From VGNY01 sp964549635 (GTDB lineage Bacteria > Chloroflexota > Dehalococcoidia > GIF9 > UBA5629), in NCBI GenBank assembly GCA_964549635.1, contig CAZJVJ010000003.1:62001-126000 (forward strand): a stretch of DNA of 64,000 nt. The letters are read 5' to 3'. Made by a program: the position numbers and the translations under genes. Each line of letters opens with the position of its first letter. Position 1 is the first letter of the stretch. Below the pieces are notes generated by a model. That model worked only from the letters and a program-made list of their open reading frames with translations, ran no database searches and had not been told where the DNA came from. Below, in pieces: positions 17,493 through 28,224 of this stretch.

Positions 17493-17804
17493 CTACCATT
17501 TCATCAGGTCAAATTTATTGATATCAACAGACTGACGACTGCGATAGATAGCAATGATTATAGCTATACCAACAGCGGCCTCAGCTGCAGCTACAACTAT
17601 GACGAATATGGCAAATATCTGCCCGGTAAGAAGGGAGGGGACAACGTAACGAGAGAAGCCAACCAGGGCAATATTCACGGCATTAAGCATGATCTCAATA
17701 CACATTAAGACGACTACAGCATTCCTCTTGGCTAGAACACCGTACAATCCTATCGAAAAAAGAACTGCGGACAAAACAAGATAATGTTCTAGACCGACCC
17801 CCAT
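17493..17804 (-). CDS. nuoK: NADH-quinone oxidoreductase (complex I) subunit K
   Basis: 103 residues with three membrane helices. The family signature is clear: LEHYLVLSAVLFSIGLYGVL at the N-terminus, then CIEIMLNAVNIALVGF carrying the conserved membrane Glu of helix 2, and AAAEAAVGIAIIIAIYR with the helix-3 Glu. It is part of the proton path joining the peripheral arm to NuoN. It follows nuoJ with a one-base gap. Confidence 0.95.
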   Translation of the reverse strand: MGVGLEHYLVLSAVLFSIGLYGVLAKRNAVVVLMCIEIMLNAVNIALVGFSRYVVPSLLTGQIFAIFVIVVAAAEAAVGIAIIIAIYRSRQSVDINKFDLMKW

Positions 17805-17805
17805 T

Positions 17806-18294
17806 TCATTTCTCTCTCATGATGACAATGGCGCCCAGTATTGCAGCTAAAAGCAACACTGCTGCGATTTGTACGGGTAGAATAAAACCGCCCGCACCGA
17901 ATAGGCTTGCCCCTAGGGCTGCTGTGGTTGGTTGCAGAGGTGGTTCACTGCTTATGTGCCACTTTGCACTCAGTATAGTGAATACCAGTGTCCCAAGAAG
18001 CAGCAAGCTAACTCCAAGGGCAGGTAGGTGTAACTTACCCGAGGGATTACCGCGCTGAATATCGTGCGTCAGCATTATTGCCACCATAATCAATATTGAG
18101 ATTGCTCCGACATAAATAAGAACCTGTACAACGGCTAGAAAGTCGGCATAAAGAGTCACATAAATTCCGGCGATGGCGAAAAAAAGCAGAACCAAAGAGA
18201 TGGCTGCCCGAAAGACATTTCGCATAATGACAACAGCTAACGCTGCGCTCACAGTTACAGCAGCCAATAGCCAAAAGACGATATCAAACACCAC
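17806..18294 (-). CDS. nuoJ: NADH-quinone oxidoreductase (complex I) subunit J
   Basis: 162 residues and five membrane helices. The helix-3 motif ADFLAVVQVLIYVGAISIL, with the pi-bulge region, is characteristic of NuoJ. The start is GTG at 18294; a second GTG follows directly. The first 11 bp overlap the end of nuoI. It completes the central membrane axis of complex I with NuoA and NuoK. Confidence 0.93.
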   Translation of the reverse strand: MVFDIVFWLLAAVTVSAALAVVIMRNVFRAAISLVLLFFAIAGIYVTLYADFLAVVQVLIYVGAISILIMVAIMLTHDIQRGNPSGKLHLPALGVSLLLLGTLVFTILSAKWHISSEPPLQPTTAALGASLFGAGGFILPVQIAAVLLLAAILGAIVIMREK

Positions 18295-18829
18295 GGCCTC
18301 GCTTTTTACTCAGTGGGATCAAACTCAATTTCTGCCCTCCTACTTCTTTATCCGCATAAATAAGTAGACTTTGCTTGGGCAAGGTTGTCTCGATTTTAGG
18401 TCGAGCATAACCACTGGGTCGTCTCAGGTCAGAAGGCTCGAGGTCTTCTTTGTTCAAAATTAGCTGTTTCCGTCTGTACTGGGCACGTTCGTAGCCTATC
18501 CCCATAGCCAGTGCCTCATAAGGGCATGACTCAACACATAACCCACAGAACATGCAACGACCGGTATCTAGTTCGAACGTGTCAACCACATAATTGTTCG
18601 CGCTGCCTATATGGGTTGCAAGCACTATGTTTCCTTGCGGGCAACTCTTAGCACAGGTGGCACAGCCGGTACATTTCTCCGGATACCAAACGAGGTCGTT
18701 GCCCCTTGCACGCCGTGAAATAATCAGCTTCTCCTCAGGATATTGCATAGTAATTGGAGGACGAAACAGATGCTTAAGGGTAACGGACATCCCCTTTGCT
18801 ATGCCAATTCCGTATCTCTCAAAACGCAA
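18284..18829 (-). CDS. nuoI: NADH-quinone oxidoreductase (complex I) subunit I, 8Fe ferredoxin type
   Basis: About 181 residues with two [4Fe-4S] motifs, CTGCATCAKSCPQ and CMFCGLCVESCPYEAL, which hold clusters N6a and N6b. I place the start at a TTG (18829) because a perfect aggagg lies 8 bp upstream; a GTG at 18838 is embedded in that ribosome site and would give three more residues. It hands electrons to NuoB. Without NuoEFG in the cluster, this subunit is the likely docking point for a ferredoxin or another donor. Confidence 0.9.
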   Translation of the reverse strand: MRFERYGIGIAKGMSVTLKHLFRPPITMQYPEEKLIISRRARGNDLVWYPEKCTGCATCAKSCPQGNIVLATHIGSANNYVVDTFELDTGRCMFCGLCVESCPYEALAMGIGYERAQYRRKQLILNKEDLEPSDLRRPSGYARPKIETTLPKQSLLIYADKEVGGQKLSLIPLSKKRGRGV

Positions 18830-19934
18830 CTCGCCCACCTCCTAAAGCAAACAGCTTCGACCATACCAGTATTAAAACACCGGCAAAGACGAAGTTTAAT
18901 ACTATCATAATCCATCGCATAGTTTCCGGTAGCCACATTATCTCTGCAGCAGTTATGAACAGGTTGATTATAGCCATGGGTAGCAGCCCTTTCCATGCGA
19001 AAGCCATTAACTGGTCGACGCGTAGTCTGGGTAATGTGCTACGAATCCACACAATAACTGAAAATACAGCAATAACCTTGACTATAAACCAGATAATCGG
19101 CGGCAGCAATGGGCCTTGCCAGCCTCCAAGAAAAAGAGTCGTGATGATGCACGAATATGCCAGAGAGTGCCCGTACTCGCCGAGGTAAAACATGGCAAAC
19201 TTCATTCCTGAATACTCTATGTGATAGCCGGCTACAATCTCGGAGTCAGCCTCAAGAAGGTCAAAGGGGCTCCGATTCATCTCGGCGAGCATCCCTAAGA
19301 AAAAGACGATGAAACCAATGGGTTGTATAACAAGGAAAGGAATATTTTGTGCAGCTACAATCTTGGTCAAGGATAACGACCCTGCTAACAACACTATGCT
19401 CAGTATAGCCAGCACTACTGGCAACTCGTAACTGACCAATTGTGCTACTGTCCTTAAAGCTGATATCAAAGCGTACTTGTTGTTAGACGCCCAGCCAGCG
19501 GTATATATACCCACTGCAGAAACAGAACTTATTGCCACGACATAGACTATGCCGACATTCAAATCAGCTAAGATAGCTCCTTTACTAAATGGCACGACAG
19601 CAAAAATCATCAGCACCGGAGCGAAAACAATGACTGGCGCCAGCCAATGGAGCACTTTATCACCCTTTGCTGGCACAATGTCTTCTTTCAACAATACCTT
19701 TACAGCTTCGGCAACCGGCTGGAAAATCCCCTCGGGTCCGAGCCTATTCGGACCTAGACGAATTTGAAATCGCCCGAGCAAACGACGCTCATACCAGATG
19801 AAGACTATTACCATAACCAATACAAATACAAGGATAATCCCTATACTGACTATAGCTGTAATAAAATAGGCCAGCCATTCCCACCCTGGCCAATTACCAG
19901 CTAGCCATGAACGCAATTGTTCCGGAAACGTCAT
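18819..19934 (-). CDS. nuoH: NADH-quinone oxidoreductase (complex I) subunit H
   Basis: 371 residues and about eight membrane helices. Typical motifs are WYERRLLGRFQIRLGPNRLG in the first cytoplasmic loop, EMNRSPFDLLEADSEIVAGY with the conserved acidic residues of the quinone chamber, and FLGGWQGP. It forms the quinone-binding cavity with NuoB and NuoD. The start at 19934 shares its A with the nuoD stop (TAATG); a further upstream ATG at 19958 lies within nuoD. Confidence 0.95.
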   Translation of the reverse strand: MTFPEQLRSWLAGNWPGWEWLAYFITAIVSIGIILVFVLVMVIVFIWYERRLLGRFQIRLGPNRLGPEGIFQPVAEAVKVLLKEDIVPAKGDKVLHWLAPVIVFAPVLMIFAVVPFSKGAILADLNVGIVYVVAISSVSAVGIYTAGWASNNKYALISALRTVAQLVSYELPVVLAILSIVLLAGSLSLTKIVAAQNIPFLVIQPIGFIVFFLGMLAEMNRSPFDLLEADSEIVAGYHIEYSGMKFAMFYLGEYGHSLAYSCIITTLFLGGWQGPLLPPIIWFIVKVIAVFSVIVWIRSTLPRLRVDQLMAFAWKGLLPMAIINLFITAAEIMWLPETMRWIMIVLNFVFAGVLILVWSKLFALGGGRVAF

Positions 19935-21037
19935 TATCGGTCTATCTCCCCCAAACAAACGTCTATACTACCAAAGGTGACGATCAAGTCTGCCAACTTC
20001 CAGCCAATAACCATGTCCTTCAGCGCAGTTAAATTAATTAGTGTAGGGGGGCGTATATGGAATCTATAGGGGGCAATGGAATTATCACTAACCAGATAAA
20101 AACCAAGCTCGCCCTTTGGTGCCTCTATGTGCCCATAAACCTCACCGACTGGTGGTCGTAGCAACTGAGGTACTTTGGCGCAAACCTCACCGTTAGGTAA
20201 TTGGGCTATTGCCTGCTCCAAAATACGAACGCTCTGCCTAATTTCCTGCATCCTTACCCAATAGCGGTCATAGTTATCACCGACGCTACCAACCGGTATC
20301 TCGAAGTTGAAACGATCGTAGATTGAATAAGGGTCGGCTCGTCGAATGTCCCACTTCACACCGCTAGCTCTAAGCACAGGTCCACTAGCAGCAATATTTA
20401 TTGCCGTCTCTTTAGGTAAAATACCCACGCCCTTAGTTCGTGCCAACAATATCTCATTTTGAGACAGAAGTTGCTCGTATTCTTCAATAAAGCCTGGCAT
20501 CTCGGTGACAAACTTATTCAAAGCTGGTAAGAATTCTTCAGGAATATCATGGCTTACGCCACCAATGCGCATATAATTGTAAGTAAGCCTTTGACCGCAA
20601 ACCATTTCAAATAAGTCCAATAATTTTTCCCTCTCTCGCCACATATACAATACTGGTGTCATCATCGCGCCAAGGTCATTGAGGAAAAAGCCGACTGCCA
20701 TAAGGTGGCTGGCAATACGCATCATTTCAGCCATAATAATCCTTAGATATTCGGCTCGTTCAGGAATTTCTATCCCAGCCAGCTTTTCTACCGCCAGAAC
20801 ATAGGCAAAATTGTTTGTCATGGAAGCAAGGTAGTCCAATCTATCGGTAAGCGGAATGTTCTGAGTATAGGTTCGTCCTTCAGCCAACTTCTCAATCCCA
20901 CGGTGTAGATATCCAATAACAGGTTCCACATCTACAACTACTTCTCCATCAAGGGTGACTCTCATCCTAAATACACCGTGAGTTGACGGGTGTTGAGGTC
21001 CCATATTCAAGATAAACGGCTCAGTTTTTATCGGCAT
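19934..21037 (-). CDS. nuoD: NADH-quinone oxidoreductase (complex I) subunit D, 49-kDa type
   Basis: 367 residues, a separate NuoD and not a NuoCD fusion. Family motifs are NMGPQHPSTHGVFR at the N-terminus with the quinone-loop His, VEPVIGYLHRGIEKLAEGR, and IEAPKGELGFYLVSDNS. The usual [NiFe]-hydrogenase cysteines are absent, as expected for complex I. The ATG at 21037 gives the normal N-terminus; an ATG at 21091 would overlap nuoC. Together with NuoB it forms the quinone-reduction site. Confidence 0.95.
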   Translation of the reverse strand: MPIKTEPFILNMGPQHPSTHGVFRMRVTLDGEVVVDVEPVIGYLHRGIEKLAEGRTYTQNIPLTDRLDYLASMTNNFAYVLAVEKLAGIEIPERAEYLRIIMAEMMRIASHLMAVGFFLNDLGAMMTPVLYMWREREKLLDLFEMVCGQRLTYNYMRIGGVSHDIPEEFLPALNKFVTEMPGFIEEYEQLLSQNEILLARTKGVGILPKETAINIAASGPVLRASGVKWDIRRADPYSIYDRFNFEIPVGSVGDNYDRYWVRMQEIRQSVRILEQAIAQLPNGEVCAKVPQLLRPPVGEVYGHIEAPKGELGFYLVSDNSIAPYRFHIRPPTLINLTALKDMVIGWKLADLIVTFGSIDVCLGEIDR

Positions 21038-21045
21038 CTTAGATC

Positions 21046-21486
21046 TTAGAGATAGTCCCTGCGCAATGGATGGCCAACAAATCCTTCCCAAAGTAATAAG
21101 CGTCTCAAATTAGGATGACCTTCAAAAATAATGCCCATTAGGTCATAGGCTTCCCTCTCCTGAAAATCTGCTGACCGCCATATATCGACTACTGAGGGTA
21201 CCATCGGTTTGTCACGTTCATAACATCGTGTTTTCAAAACCAAGCTGTGGTTATATTTTATTGAAATTAAATGATAAACAACCTCAAAGTACTCCATATA
21301 GTCAACAGCAACAAGATTAGTCAGGTAATCAAATTCAAACTCAGATGCATTCTTGAGAAATTCTGCCACTTGGCGAAGACATTCTCTCCTAATAACAACA
21401 ACCGCATTATTAGCAGAAACCACCGAATCAGGGAACCTCTCGGTTAGTCTTCGGGCTACTTCTATGCCATTAAGGGCTGTGGTCAT
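21046..21486 (-). CDS. nuoC: NADH-quinone oxidoreductase (complex I) subunit C, 30-kDa type
   Basis: 146 residues. The C-terminal signature is present: WRSADFQEREAYDLMGIIF followed by HPNLRRLLLWEGFVGHPLRRD. It is a structural subunit of the Q-module, between NuoB and NuoD. It overlaps nuoB by 17 bp. The short N-terminal region is typical of the non-fused form. Confidence 0.93.
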   Translation of the reverse strand: MTTALNGIEVARRLTERFPDSVVSANNAVVVIRRECLRQVAEFLKNASEFEFDYLTNLVAVDYMEYFEVVYHLISIKYNHSLVLKTRCYERDKPMVPSVVDIWRSADFQEREAYDLMGIIFEGHPNLRRLLLWEGFVGHPLRRDYL

Positions 21487-22072
21487 GTTTTTTAATGCTA
21501 TCCTTCATGATTTTCTCGTGTATTTTTCTTATACCGTGAATCAATCCCTCAGGCCGCGGCGGACAGCCCGGTACATAGACATCAACAGGAATTATTCGGT
21601 TGACCCCGGGCACAACACTATAGGACTCCCTGAAGGTGCCACCGCTAATGGCGCAAGCACCCATTGCAATCACCCATTTAGGTTCAGCCATCTGTTCGTA
21701 GACCAGCTTGACTGCCGGTGCCATTTTCCAGGTTAATGTTCCGGCAACAATCATCAAATCGGCTTGGCGAGGTGACCACCGGAAAATGTCCATGCCAAAG
21801 CGAGCAATGTCAAATCGTGAAGCTGCTGCACCAATCATCTCGAAAGCGCAGCAGGCTAATCCAAACATGAGAGGAAATATTGAACGGGAGCGTGCCCAAT
21901 TAACTACATAGTCTACTGTAGTCAATAATATGTTGCGACTAATCTCTGTTTCAAGCCATTCATCAGGGTCTGGTATGGGCTGTCGCGAAGCTTCCATTAG
22001 AGCGCTTATCCTCAGGCCCTCAGCTACATCGAGTTCATGCGAAGATAGAATTTCGAGTCTTTCTATTTCCAT
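21470..22072 (-). CDS. nuoB: NADH-quinone oxidoreductase (complex I) subunit B, N2 cluster
   Basis: 200 residues. The [4Fe-4S] N2 ligands are all present: the tandem cysteines in FGLACCAFEM, then CAISGG and PGCPPRPEGLI. The conserved RQADLMIVAGT also fits. It passes electrons to quinone. The N-terminal 40 residues, with EISRNILLTTVDYVVNWARS, and the roughly 25-residue C-terminal tail look normal. It overlaps nuoA by 10 bp. Confidence 0.95.
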   Translation of the reverse strand: MEIERLEILSSHELDVAEGLRISALMEASRQPIPDPDEWLETEISRNILLTTVDYVVNWARSRSIFPLMFGLACCAFEMIGAAASRFDIARFGMDIFRWSPRQADLMIVAGTLTWKMAPAVKLVYEQMAEPKWVIAMGACAISGGTFRESYSVVPGVNRIIPVDVYVPGCPPRPEGLIHGIRKIHEKIMKDSIKKHDHSP

Positions 22073-22434
22073 TCCATGGCCCCTTTAAGCCAGGCATAAA
22101 TATATCCGATCATAAGGATTATAAAGAAGGAGGCGATGGCGATGAAACCAAACAGGCCTAGCCCTTTGAAGTTCACTGCCCATGGGTATAAGAAAACAGT
22201 CAATACATCGAGGATGACAAACAGGACAGCGAAAAAATAATAGCGAGAGTTGAACTGAACCCAGGTTTTACCGATAGTTTCCATTCCGCACTCGTAAGTG
22301 GAGGTCTTGGTCGGATTACTCCGTTTCGGAATAATGCCGATGCGGGCCAGAGTCAGCGGTAACAGCAATGTGGAGACTGCAAACAGAATGGCTATAATGA
22401 GGAATATCCCAATGTAGCCAAAATCTGCTAGCAC
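22063..22434 (-). CDS. nuoA: NADH-quinone oxidoreductase (complex I) subunit A
   Basis: 123 residues from a GTG at 22434, matching the usual length. It has three membrane helices, with the loop SNPTKTSTYECGMETIG containing the conserved Glu-Cys-Gly motif. A frame open from the ATG at 22503 would add 23 Cys/His-rich residues unlike any NuoA, and that ATG lies upstream of the predicted -10 box at 22471-22476, so I prefer the GTG. It is the first gene of the nuo operon. Confidence 0.88.
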   Translation of the reverse strand: MLADFGYIGIFLIIAILFAVSTLLLPLTLARIGIIPKRSNPTKTSTYECGMETIGKTWVQFNSRYYFFAVLFVILDVLTVFLYPWAVNFKGLGLFGFIAIASFFIILMIGYIYAWLKGAMEWK

Positions 22435-22470
22435 GCGACAAGCCCCAGAAGTTCTAAAATGTCGGACGAA

Positions 22471-22500
22471 AGTATAGCATACATGCGGCGAGTGGGTAAA
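22471..22500 (-). promoter_or_regulatory. Promoter of the nuo operon
   Basis: On the minus strand a TTTACC box (22500-22495) is separated by 18 bp from TATACT (22476-22471). Transcription would begin near 22464, about 30 bp before the nuoA GTG. The site supports the shorter nuoA start. Confidence 0.6.
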
Positions 22501-22583
22501 CATCGTGTCTGATTTAGTAAATTAGTAACAATCTTAACCTTTTACCAAAGCGAGATGCCTCCTTAGTACAGCATGTCGGGCTG

Positions 22584-22592
22584 TGATATACT
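22584..22592 (+). promoter_or_regulatory. Extended -10 promoter of guaA
   Basis: TGATATACT at 22584-22592 is an extended -10 element (TG-n-TATACT). No good -35 box is seen 17 bp upstream, which is usual for extended -10 promoters. The start point would be near 22599, giving a leader of only about 8 nt before the guaA ATG. Confidence 0.5.
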
Positions 22593-22606
22593 TTAATTAC
22601 AGACAC

Positions 22607-24274
22607 ATGGGTGACAATAAAGATAGCCATCGTGTAGCTACTAGCGACGATATTGAAGTTTCAACTTACTTAGAAATATCAAGGGAGCTTCATGGTGAAC
22701 AGCTTGTTTCCGAGGTAGAGCCGATATCTCCTGGAGCTCATGAGACGATAGCTGTTATTGACTTTGGTTCCCAGTATAGCCACTTGATTGCCCGGCGGGT
22801 TCGTGAGTGCCACGTTTACTGTGAACTAGTCCCGTTTGATACGCCGTGGGAAAAGATAATGTCCCTCCAACCCAAAGGGTTCATTTTGTCAGGAGGACCA
22901 GCTAGTGTGTACCAGCAGGGAGCACCACTAGCGCCAGTCCAACTTTATCACAGTGGCCTACCTGTCTTAGGAATCTGTTATGGTATGCAGGTTATTGCAC
23001 ATCAGCTAGGCGGCAAGGTAGCTCCAGCCATCAGGCACGAATATGGTCAAGCTATCTTATACTTAACTGATAAAGACTCGCCCCTCTTTTCTGGTTTACC
23101 TCCGTCACTGCTTGTGTGGATGAGCCATGGCGACATGGTGGTAGACATGCCCCCTAATTTTAAGTCTCTAGCCTATACTGAAAATTCCCCGGCTGCAGTC
23201 ATAGGTAATGATGTCAATATTTTCGGGCTGCAATTTCATCCTGAAGTTATTCATACCCCGCATGGTAAAAACATTATTCAAAATTTCCTTTACCGGATAT
23301 GCGGATGTCACGGTTTCTGGACACCGAGCAACTTTATAAATGAAAGCATAAAATCGATAAAGGAACAGGTGAAAGATGGCAGGGTCATTTGCGCTCTTTC
23401 AGGGGGCGTTGACTCAGCAGTGACAGCTACGTTAATTCATCAAGCTATTGGCAACCAACTGATCTGCATATTTGTTAATAACGGATTATTACGCCGGGAG
23501 GAGCCAGAAAGAGTTCTAAATACATTTAGAAACAACTTGAAAGTGAACGTGGTCTATGTGGACGCTTCTAAAAGGTTCCTTAGACGGTTAAAGGGAGTTA
23601 CTGATCCTGAAATGAAGCGTCGTAGGGTAGGTGAGGAATTTATTAAGGTATTTGAATATAAAGCAGCAAGACTGGGGAAAATAGACTTCTTAGCTCAAGG
23701 TACGCTTTATCCGGATGTAATTGAAAGCACTTCCAAGGAAACCAGAGCCGCAGCCAGAATAAAAACCCATCATAACGTCGGCGGCTTACCTGCCAAGATG
23801 ACATTGAAATTAATAGAGCCGCTACGTTATCTATTTAAAGATGAAGTTCGCGAGGTCGGCCTGGCTCTTGGCTTACCTGAGGATATAGTGTGGCGTCAGC
23901 CTTTCCCAGGGCCAGGGCTTGCCATTCGTATCATTGGTGAAGTAACTCAAGAACGTCTGGATGTACTACGGGCGGCCGATTGGATAGTAATGAACGAAAT
24001 AAAAAAGGCAAACCTTTATCGCCAGTTATGGCAGACATTCGCTATCCTTACTGATATTAGGAGTGTCGGTGTCATGGGGGATTCTCGTACTTACGGCAAC
24101 CTGGTAGCTGTACGTGCTGTAACCAGCCAGGATGCTATGACTGCTGATTGGGCCCGTCTACCCTATGACCTCTTAGCTCGCATCTCCAATCGTATTGTAA
24201 ACGAGGTACCTGGCGTTAACCGCGTAGTCTACGATATAACCAGCAAACCGCCTTCCACTATAGAGTGGGAATGA
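22607..24274 (+). CDS. guaA: GMP synthase (glutamine-hydrolysing)
   Basis: About 555 residues. The glutamine amidotransferase domain comes first, with the nucleophile Cys in GICYGMQ and the His/Glu in GLQFHPEV. The ATP-pyrophosphatase domain has the P-loop SGGVDSAVTATL, and the dimerisation domain ends in SKPPSTIEWE, the conserved GuaA terminus. It converts XMP to GMP in the cytoplasm. About 45 residues precede the first strand (TIAVIDFGSQYS), longer than usual, with no recognisable motif. The ATG at 22607 is favoured over 22583 because the latter lies inside the promoter. The gene is divergent from nuo. Confidence 0.95.
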   Translation: MGDNKDSHRVATSDDIEVSTYLEISRELHGEQLVSEVEPISPGAHETIAVIDFGSQYSHLIARRVRECHVYCELVPFDTPWEKIMSLQPKGFILSGGPASVYQQGAPLAPVQLYHSGLPVLGICYGMQVIAHQLGGKVAPAIRHEYGQAILYLTDKDSPLFSGLPPSLLVWMSHGDMVVDMPPNFKSLAYTENSPAAVIGNDVNIFGLQFHPEVIHTPHGKNIIQNFLYRICGCHGFWTPSNFINESIKSIKEQVKDGRVICALSGGVDSAVTATLIHQAIGNQLICIFVNNGLLRREEPERVLNTFRNNLKVNVVYVDASKRFLRRLKGVTDPEMKRRRVGEEFIKVFEYKAARLGKIDFLAQGTLYPDVIESTSKETRAAARIKTHHNVGGLPAKMTLKLIEPLRYLFKDEVREVGLALGLPEDIVWRQPFPGPGLAIRIIGEVTQERLDVLRAADWIVMNEIKKANLYRQLWQTFAILTDIRSVGVMGDSRTYGNLVAVRAVTSQDAMTADWARLPYDLLARISNRIVNEVPGVNRVVYDITSKPPSTIEWE

Positions 24275-24477
24275 ACTAAAGTCCCGGGCTGATTGATTGC
24301 GCTTGTTACATTCTAGCATACACGGGTTCACAGATTTGCCTGCCTCTTTACAAGCAGGTTGGTCTAGTTCAGATAGATTAGTGACACTATAAAAAGAAAG
24401 GTAGTTAATTGATTAATCCCCGCAGCTGCTAGGCTTAGCTAAAAGATGGCCGATGTATTAGGGGAGCTCAAGGAAGG

Positions 24478-24672
24478 TTGAAATGTTTTGATTGCTATTA
24501 TTCCCATGGTCAGCATGCTCGTCTTACTTGTCTACACTTTGACATCTCCCCACAGACTTTCTATTGCTGGAGACGTCGCTACGATCAAAATCATCCAGAA
24601 AGTCTAGAGGACCGCCCTTACAGTCCTAAGCCTGTGCGTCAGCGTGCAGTACCACCTGAACCTGTCTACTGA
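24478..24672 (+). pseudogene. Transposase N-terminal fragment (IS481/IS3-like HTH)
   Basis: Sixty-four residues with the pattern CLHFDISPQTFYCWRRRYD and then PESLEDRPYSPKPVRQ. This is the helix-turn-helix and linker at the start of IS481-type transposases (usually 'ISRQTFYRW...LEDRSRRPH'). The frame stops right after the linker and no DDE catalytic domain follows before the rRNA promoter at 24687. No terminal inverted repeats were found. I read it as an old remnant, not an active element. Confidence 0.65.
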
Positions 24673-24686
24673 ACGAGTACGAGGAT

Positions 24687-24715
24687 TTGACAACTGATAA
24701 ATATTACGCTATACT
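24687..24715 (+). promoter_or_regulatory. rRNA promoter P1
   Basis: A perfect TTGACA (24687-24692) and TATACT (24710-24715) are separated by exactly 17 bp. It is about 135 bp upstream of the 23S gene. It lies just after the transposase fragment. The transcript would start near 24722 and run through the palindrome at 24731-24740. Confidence 0.85.
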
Positions 24716-24730
24716 AATTCACGGATGGTT

Positions 24731-24740
24731 GGTGTACACC
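24731..24740 (+). repeat. Palindrome copy 1 (GGTGTACACC)
   Basis: A perfect 10-bp palindrome GGTGTACACC preceded by TT, located about 9 bp downstream of the predicted P1 start. The same 12-mer TTGGTGTACACC recurs at 24789-24800 downstream of P2. The spacing and repetition suggest an operator or a transcript element shared by the two promoters. Confidence 0.7.
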
Positions 24741-24751
24741 ATTATACCTGA

Positions 24752-24780
24752 TTGACCGAAGTGTCTTGTTTGTGTATACT
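24752..24780 (+). promoter_or_regulatory. rRNA promoter P2
   Basis: TTGACC (24752-24757) and TATACT (24775-24780) with a 17-bp spacer, exactly 65 bp downstream of the equivalent boxes of P1. The start would be near 24787, inside the larger palindrome at 24783-24808. Confidence 0.8.
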
Positions 24781-24782
24781 AG

Positions 24783-24808
24783 GGCAGCTTGGTGTACACC
24801 GAGCTGCC
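24783..24808 (+). repeat. Palindrome copy 2, extended 26-bp inverted repeat
   Basis: GGCAGCTTGGTGT is followed directly by ACACCGAGCTGCC: 13 base pairs with one T-G mismatch that would be a U-G wobble in RNA. The core GGTGTACACC (24791-24800) equals copy 1. It overlaps the predicted P2 start, fitting either a repressor or activator site or an early hairpin in the pre-rRNA. Confidence 0.75.
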
Positions 24809-24820
24809 TTGCACTTTAAA

Positions 24821-24837
24821 AAGTGAATAGGTTTTGT
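24821..24837 (+). other. 5' arm of the pre-23S processing stem
   Basis: AAGTGAATAGGTTTTGT pairs with the 3' arm at 27834-27849 (ACAAAACTATTCACTT): 16 pairs with a single bulged G. After an 8-nt internal loop the pairing continues into the helix at 24846-24856 with 27815-27825. Long stems bracketing 23S rRNA are the usual RNase III substrate. Confidence 0.8.
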
Positions 24838-24845
24838 ATTCAGGC

Positions 24846-27826
<2,981 letters not shown>

Positions 27827-27833
27827 GCTGAGC

Positions 27834-27849
27834 ACAAAACTATTCACTT
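27834..27849 (+). other. 3' arm of the pre-23S processing stem
   Basis: ACAAAACTATTCACTT, complementary to the 5' arm at 24821-24837. It ends only 11 nt before the tRNA gene, so one transcript would carry 23S and tRNA, with RNase III-type and RNase P cuts close to each other. Confidence 0.8.
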
Positions 27850-27860
27850 GCTATCAGTAT

Positions 27861-27935
<75 letters not shown>

Positions 27936-27945
27936 AGAAATGTAG

Positions 27946-27984
27946 AGGCAGGAATTTAACCGGTCTGGTTATCCTGCCTTTTTC
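27946..27984 (+). terminator. Rho-independent terminator of the 23S-tRNA unit
   Basis: AGGCAGGA (27946-27953) pairs with TCCTGCCT (27972-27979), with an inner AACC/GGTT pairing in the loop, and a run of Ts (to 27983) follows. It ends the 23S-tRNA transcript without a 5S gene. Confidence 0.85.
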
Positions 27985-28152
27985 TCTTTACTGGTTATTT
28001 GAAAGTCCCTTTCAAATCATGTGGTGGTTATATAAGGTAGACAGAGGGTATCCTGACCCTTGCTCACTCAACCTGTCATTGTCTGTGAATAATCGTACAA
28101 ATCGTATCAAATGGCACCCAATTTACATAACTCAGGGCCTTTTATCACGTTG

Positions 28153-28182
28153 TTGATAACCGTAATAGACCTGCGTTACACT
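28153..28182 (+). promoter_or_regulatory. Promoter of the CoA-transferase gene
   Basis: TTGATA (28153-28158) and TACACT (28177-28182) with an 18-bp spacer, about 40 bp upstream of the ATG at 28225. The stretch between the tRNA terminator and this site (27985-28152) shows no other feature. Confidence 0.6.
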
Positions 28183-28224
28183 TTCCTCTGGTAGTAATTG
28201 CAGTTATAGCGATGGAGGTTAAAT

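Noticed and set aside
22435..22503. 23-residue N-terminal extension of NuoA
   Set aside because: It lies upstream of or inside the predicted nuo promoter and is unlike the family N-terminus.
24330..24360. Possible terminator after guaA (CCTGC/GCAGG near 24340-24357)
   Set aside because: The stem is only 5 bp and is not followed by a T-run.
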